Source: JALYUA01 sp038253555
Lineage (GTDB): Bacteria > Acidobacteriota > Thermoanaerobaculia > UBA5066 > Gp7-AA6
Direction of reading: 5' to 3'
Assembly (NCBI GenBank): GCA_038253555.1
Contig: JBBSGZ010000165.1
Coordinates: 1-7,392, forward strand
Length of the DNA stretch: 7,392 nucleotides
Shown: positions 5,403 to 7,392 of the stretch, one piece after another
Layout: every line of letters begins with the position of its first letter
How positions within the stretch are numbered: position 1 is the first letter of the stretch
Translations under genes and position numbers: made by a program
The notes under the pieces: model-generated
Seen by the model: only the letters and a program-made list of their open reading frames with translations
Databases searched by the model: none
What the model was told of the DNA's origin: nothing

Positions 5403-6050
5403 ATGCGTGTTTGTTTCGGAGACTGCGTTGCCGACTTCGACGCGCGCGAGCTGCTTCTTGCGGGTAAGCCCGTGCATGTGGAGCCGAGGGCGCTCAGGCT
5501 TCTCGAGCTTTTGATCGCCGCGCGCCCGCGGGCTCTGTCGAAGCAGGAGCTGCAGGAAGCTCTCTGGCCGAAAACGTACGTCACGGAGCGAAGCGCCGCG
5601 CGCCTCGTGTCGGACCTCCGGCAGGCGCTGGATGACCGCGGGAAAGTCCCGAGGTTCATTCGAACAGTCCACCGCTTCGGCTATTCCTTCTGCGCGGAGG
5701 CCAATCCCTTGAACCGCGCGGCGGGGCAGGACACGGTGTTCAAGCTGCTCTGGTCCGACCGTGAGATCGCGCTTCAGGAAGGGGAGAACATCCTGGGGAG
5801 GGATCGCGATGGCGCCGCGTGGATCGACGTATACAGCGTGTCACGCCGCCATGCGCGCATCGTGGTGTCGGGAGACAGGGCGACGCTTGAGGACCTCGGA
5901 AGCAAGAATGGAACATTCTTGAAGGGTGAGGCGGTCACGAAGCCGCGTCCCCTCGCCGACGGCGACCGGCTGCGCATCGGAACCGTGGAGATGACCGTCC
6001 GGCGTTACGCTGGAGGCGTCTCGACGCAGTCGGTGCGAAGCTCCCAGTGA
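5403..6050 (+). CDS. Winged-helix (OmpR/PhoB type) DNA-binding protein fused to an FHA domain
   Basis: The 215-residue protein has two cytoplasmic domains. Residues about 4-97 form a Trans_reg_C winged helix: LRLLELLIAARPRALSKQEL, the LWP motif (54-56), recognition-helix region YVTERSAARLVSDLRQAL (59-76), and the wing FIRTVHRFGYSF (85-96). Residues about 113-201 form an FHA domain with the phosphothreonine-binding residues in place: LGRD (R133), SxxH as SRRH (S147, H150) and LGSKNGTF (N169, G170). There is no receiver domain and no BTAD domain. The combination implies a transcription factor controlled by binding a phosphothreonine protein. Its stop overlaps the start of a Ser/Thr kinase by GTGA, so the two are translationally coupled and that kinase is the obvious partner. 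The layout resembles mycobacterial EmbR, which has a winged helix, BTAD and FHA and is controlled by PknH, but is shorter. Domain calls are secure; target genes are unknown, and autoregulation is suggested only by the upstream repeats. Confidence 0.93.
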   Translation: MRVCFGDCVADFDARELLLAGKPVHVEPRALRLLELLIAARPRALSKQELQEALWPKTYVTERSAARLVSDLRQALDDRGKVPRFIRTVHRFGYSFCAEANPLNRAAGQDTVFKLLWSDREIALQEGENILGRDRDGAAWIDVYSVSRRHARIVVSGDRATLEDLGSKNGTFLKGEAVTKPRPLADGDRLRIGTVEMTVRRYAGGVSTQSVRSSQ

Positions 6051-7392
6051 GCGGACCACACGACCCGGCGGCGAACCGTGATTTGACGGGCTCCCGGCTC
6101 GGCCCTTACGAGATTCGAGCGCGCCTCGGCGCGGGCGGTATGGGCGAGGTCTATCGGGCGCGGGACTCGCGGCTCGGTCGGGACGTGGCCTTGAAGATCC
6201 TGCCGGAGGCGTTCGCCTCGGATCCAGACCGGGTTCGGCGCTTCGAGAAGGAAGCCCGCGCGGCGTCTGCCCTGAATCACCCGAACATCGTTACGGTTTA
6301 CGAGGTCGGCGCAGCCGGCACACTCTCATACATCGCCATGGAGCTGATCGAGGGCAAGACGCTGCGCGAGACTCTTGCCGCGGGCCCACTTTCCTCGAGG
6401 AATCTCCTCGACCTCTCCTGCCAGATCTCGACAGGCCTGGCGCAAGCGCACGAGGCGGGGATCGTCCACCGGGACTTGAAGCCCGAAAACATCATGGTCT
6501 CGAAGGACGGCTTCGCGAAGATTCTCGACTTCGGCCTGGCGAAACGGAAGCCTTTGGATGGAGGCGCTCCGGTCTCCGACGCGACCATGACCGCAATGAC
6601 GGAAGCCGGGTTCGTCGTAGGGACCGTGGGTTACATGTCACCCGAGCAGGCGGCGGGTGCATCGATCGACTACCGGTCGGACCAGTTCTCGTTCGGATCG
6701 CTTCTCTACGAGATGGCAACGGGCCAGCGCGCGTTCGTTCGCGGTTCAGCTGCTGAAACCCTGACCGCCATTATCCGGGAGGAACCCGAACCGATCGCCG
6801 CGCTGAATCTGAGACTGCCGGCGCCCCTCCGCTGGATCATCGAGCGGTGCCTGGCAAAGGAGGCGCGGAAGCGCTTCGCGTCGACGCAGGACCTGGCAAG
6901 TGATCTTGCAACGATTCGAGATCATCTTTCTGAGGCGACGAGCGCGGTCGAAGCCGTTCCGACGGCGGTTGCGTCGATGCGCCGGCGGCGCTGGTGGATC
7001 CCGGCGGTGATCGCCGCGGGAATCCTGATCACCGCCGGAGCGGTCGCCTGGCACCTGCGGCGCATCGACTACTTCTGGCAGAACCCGCTCAGGGCCGCTC
7101 GTTTCACGCGTCTGACGGACTGGGAAGGCTCCGAGGTCGACGCGGACATCTCCTCCGATGGCAAGTTCGTGACATTCCTCTCCGACCGCGACGGTCCCTT
7201 CGACGCCTGGGTGACTCAGGTGGGCGGCGACGAGTTCCTGAATCTCTCCAGGGGCCGGTTTCCCGACCTCTACCTCGATCGAGTCCGCAACGTCGGCTTC
7301 TCCGGCGATGACGCGCATGTGTGGATGAAGATCAGTTCTCCGGACGGCAAGAAAGAAGACTCCTGGGTCGTGCCGACCATGGGCGGCACGCC
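6047..7392 (+). CDS. Transmembrane serine/threonine protein kinase with PD40-type sensor domain (runs off the right edge)
   Basis: A GTG at 6047 overlaps the stop of the upstream regulator (GTGA), and 448 codons stay open to the window end. A Hanks-type kinase occupies about residues 21-295: glycine loop GAGGMGEV 28-35, VALK lysine K50, C-helix E69, HRDLKPEN 141-148 with D143, DFG 161-163, activation segment with several threonines (T180, T182, T185, T193), MSPE 197-200 and D212. All catalytic residues are present. A basic MRRRRWW stretch leads into one membrane helix at about 316-337. The visible extracytoplasmic part begins with RAARFTRLTDWEGSEVDADI, then SSDGKFVTFLSDRDGPFDAW (369-388), typical of PD40 propellers. 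By comparison with the 850-residue paralogue at 1051, about 400 residues are missing. No strong ribosome binding site precedes the GTG, which fits coupling to the upstream gene. The FHA protein is its likely phospho-dependent partner. Confidence 0.92.
   Translation, partial: MSGPHDPAANRDLTGSRLGPYEIRARLGAGGMGEVYRARDSRLGRDVALKILPEAFASDPDRVRRFEKEARAASALNHPNIVTVYEVGAAGTLSYIAMELIEGKTLRETLAAGPLSSRNLLDLSCQISTGLAQAHEAGIVHRDLKPENIMVSKDGFAKILDFGLAKRKPLDGGAPVSDATMTAMTEAGFVVGTVGYMSPEQAAGASIDYRSDQFSFGSLLYEMATGQRAFVRGSAAETLTAIIREEPEPIAALNLRLPAPLRWIIERCLAKEARKRFASTQDLASDLATIRDHLSEATSAVEAVPTAVASMRRRRWWIPAVIAAGILITAGAVAWHLRRIDYFWQNPLRAARFTRLTDWEGSEVDADISSDGKFVTFLSDRDGPFDAWVTQVGGDEFLNLSRGRFPDLYLDRVRNVGFSGDDAHVWMKISSPDGKKEDSWVVPTMGGT

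Noticed and set aside
5384..5421. Direct repeat GTTTGTTT followed by GGAG (5384-5395 and 5409-5421)
   Set aside because: One copy lies over the ribosome binding site and the other within the coding start; a simple T-rich match of eight bases is plausible by chance.

Overview
The window is GC-rich, dense in coding sequence, and dominated by transmembrane serine/threonine protein kinases of the Hanks (PknB-like) type. In the one complete copy, the kinase is followed by a membrane segment and a TolB/PD40-type beta-propeller. Several such kinases side by side, together with an OmpR-type DNA-binding domain fused to an FHA domain, is an arrangement I associate with Acidobacteriota and related deep soil or sediment lineages. 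That placement is inference from gene content; no rRNA or other marker gene is present.

Layout from left to right. (1) The first 90 codons of a kinase on the minus strand run off the left edge. (2) Divergent from it is a small DUF2062 membrane protein (383-886, +). (3) A complete 850-residue kinase with a propeller sensor domain follows (1051-3603, +). (4) A non-coding stretch (3604-4003) holds a GC-rich imperfect repeat with a hairpin, a perfect CCCTCTCCC/GGGAGAGGG hairpin and the left arm of a long-range inverted repeat. (5) An exported cupin (4543-4004, -) lies inside a 723-bp segment bounded by 23-bp inverted repeats that match at 22 positions, and it is visibly less GC-rich than the kinases. 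(6) A short, probably truncated NHL-repeat protein (5283-4582, -) takes its stop codon from the right arm of that inverted repeat. (7) A winged-helix plus FHA regulator (5403-6050, +) overlaps by a GTGA junction with a third kinase (6047 to the right edge, +).

The regulator/kinase pair at the right is the most coherent functional unit. A membrane kinase with an extracytoplasmic propeller would phosphorylate itself or other proteins on threonine, and the FHA domain of its translationally coupled partner would read that mark and pass the signal to DNA. This resembles the mycobacterial PknH-EmbR pair, but the regulator is smaller and lacks the central BTAD domain. The upstream region of the regulator carries a 27-bp near-perfect palindrome and an 11-bp-period direct repeat, both candidate operators.

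The middle (about 3600-4700) looks like a mobile or rearranged island: inverted repeat arms, a REP-like hairpin, lower GC, a truncated gene and orphan start sites next to the repeat arms. No tRNA, rRNA, CRISPR array or recognisable transposase gene was found.
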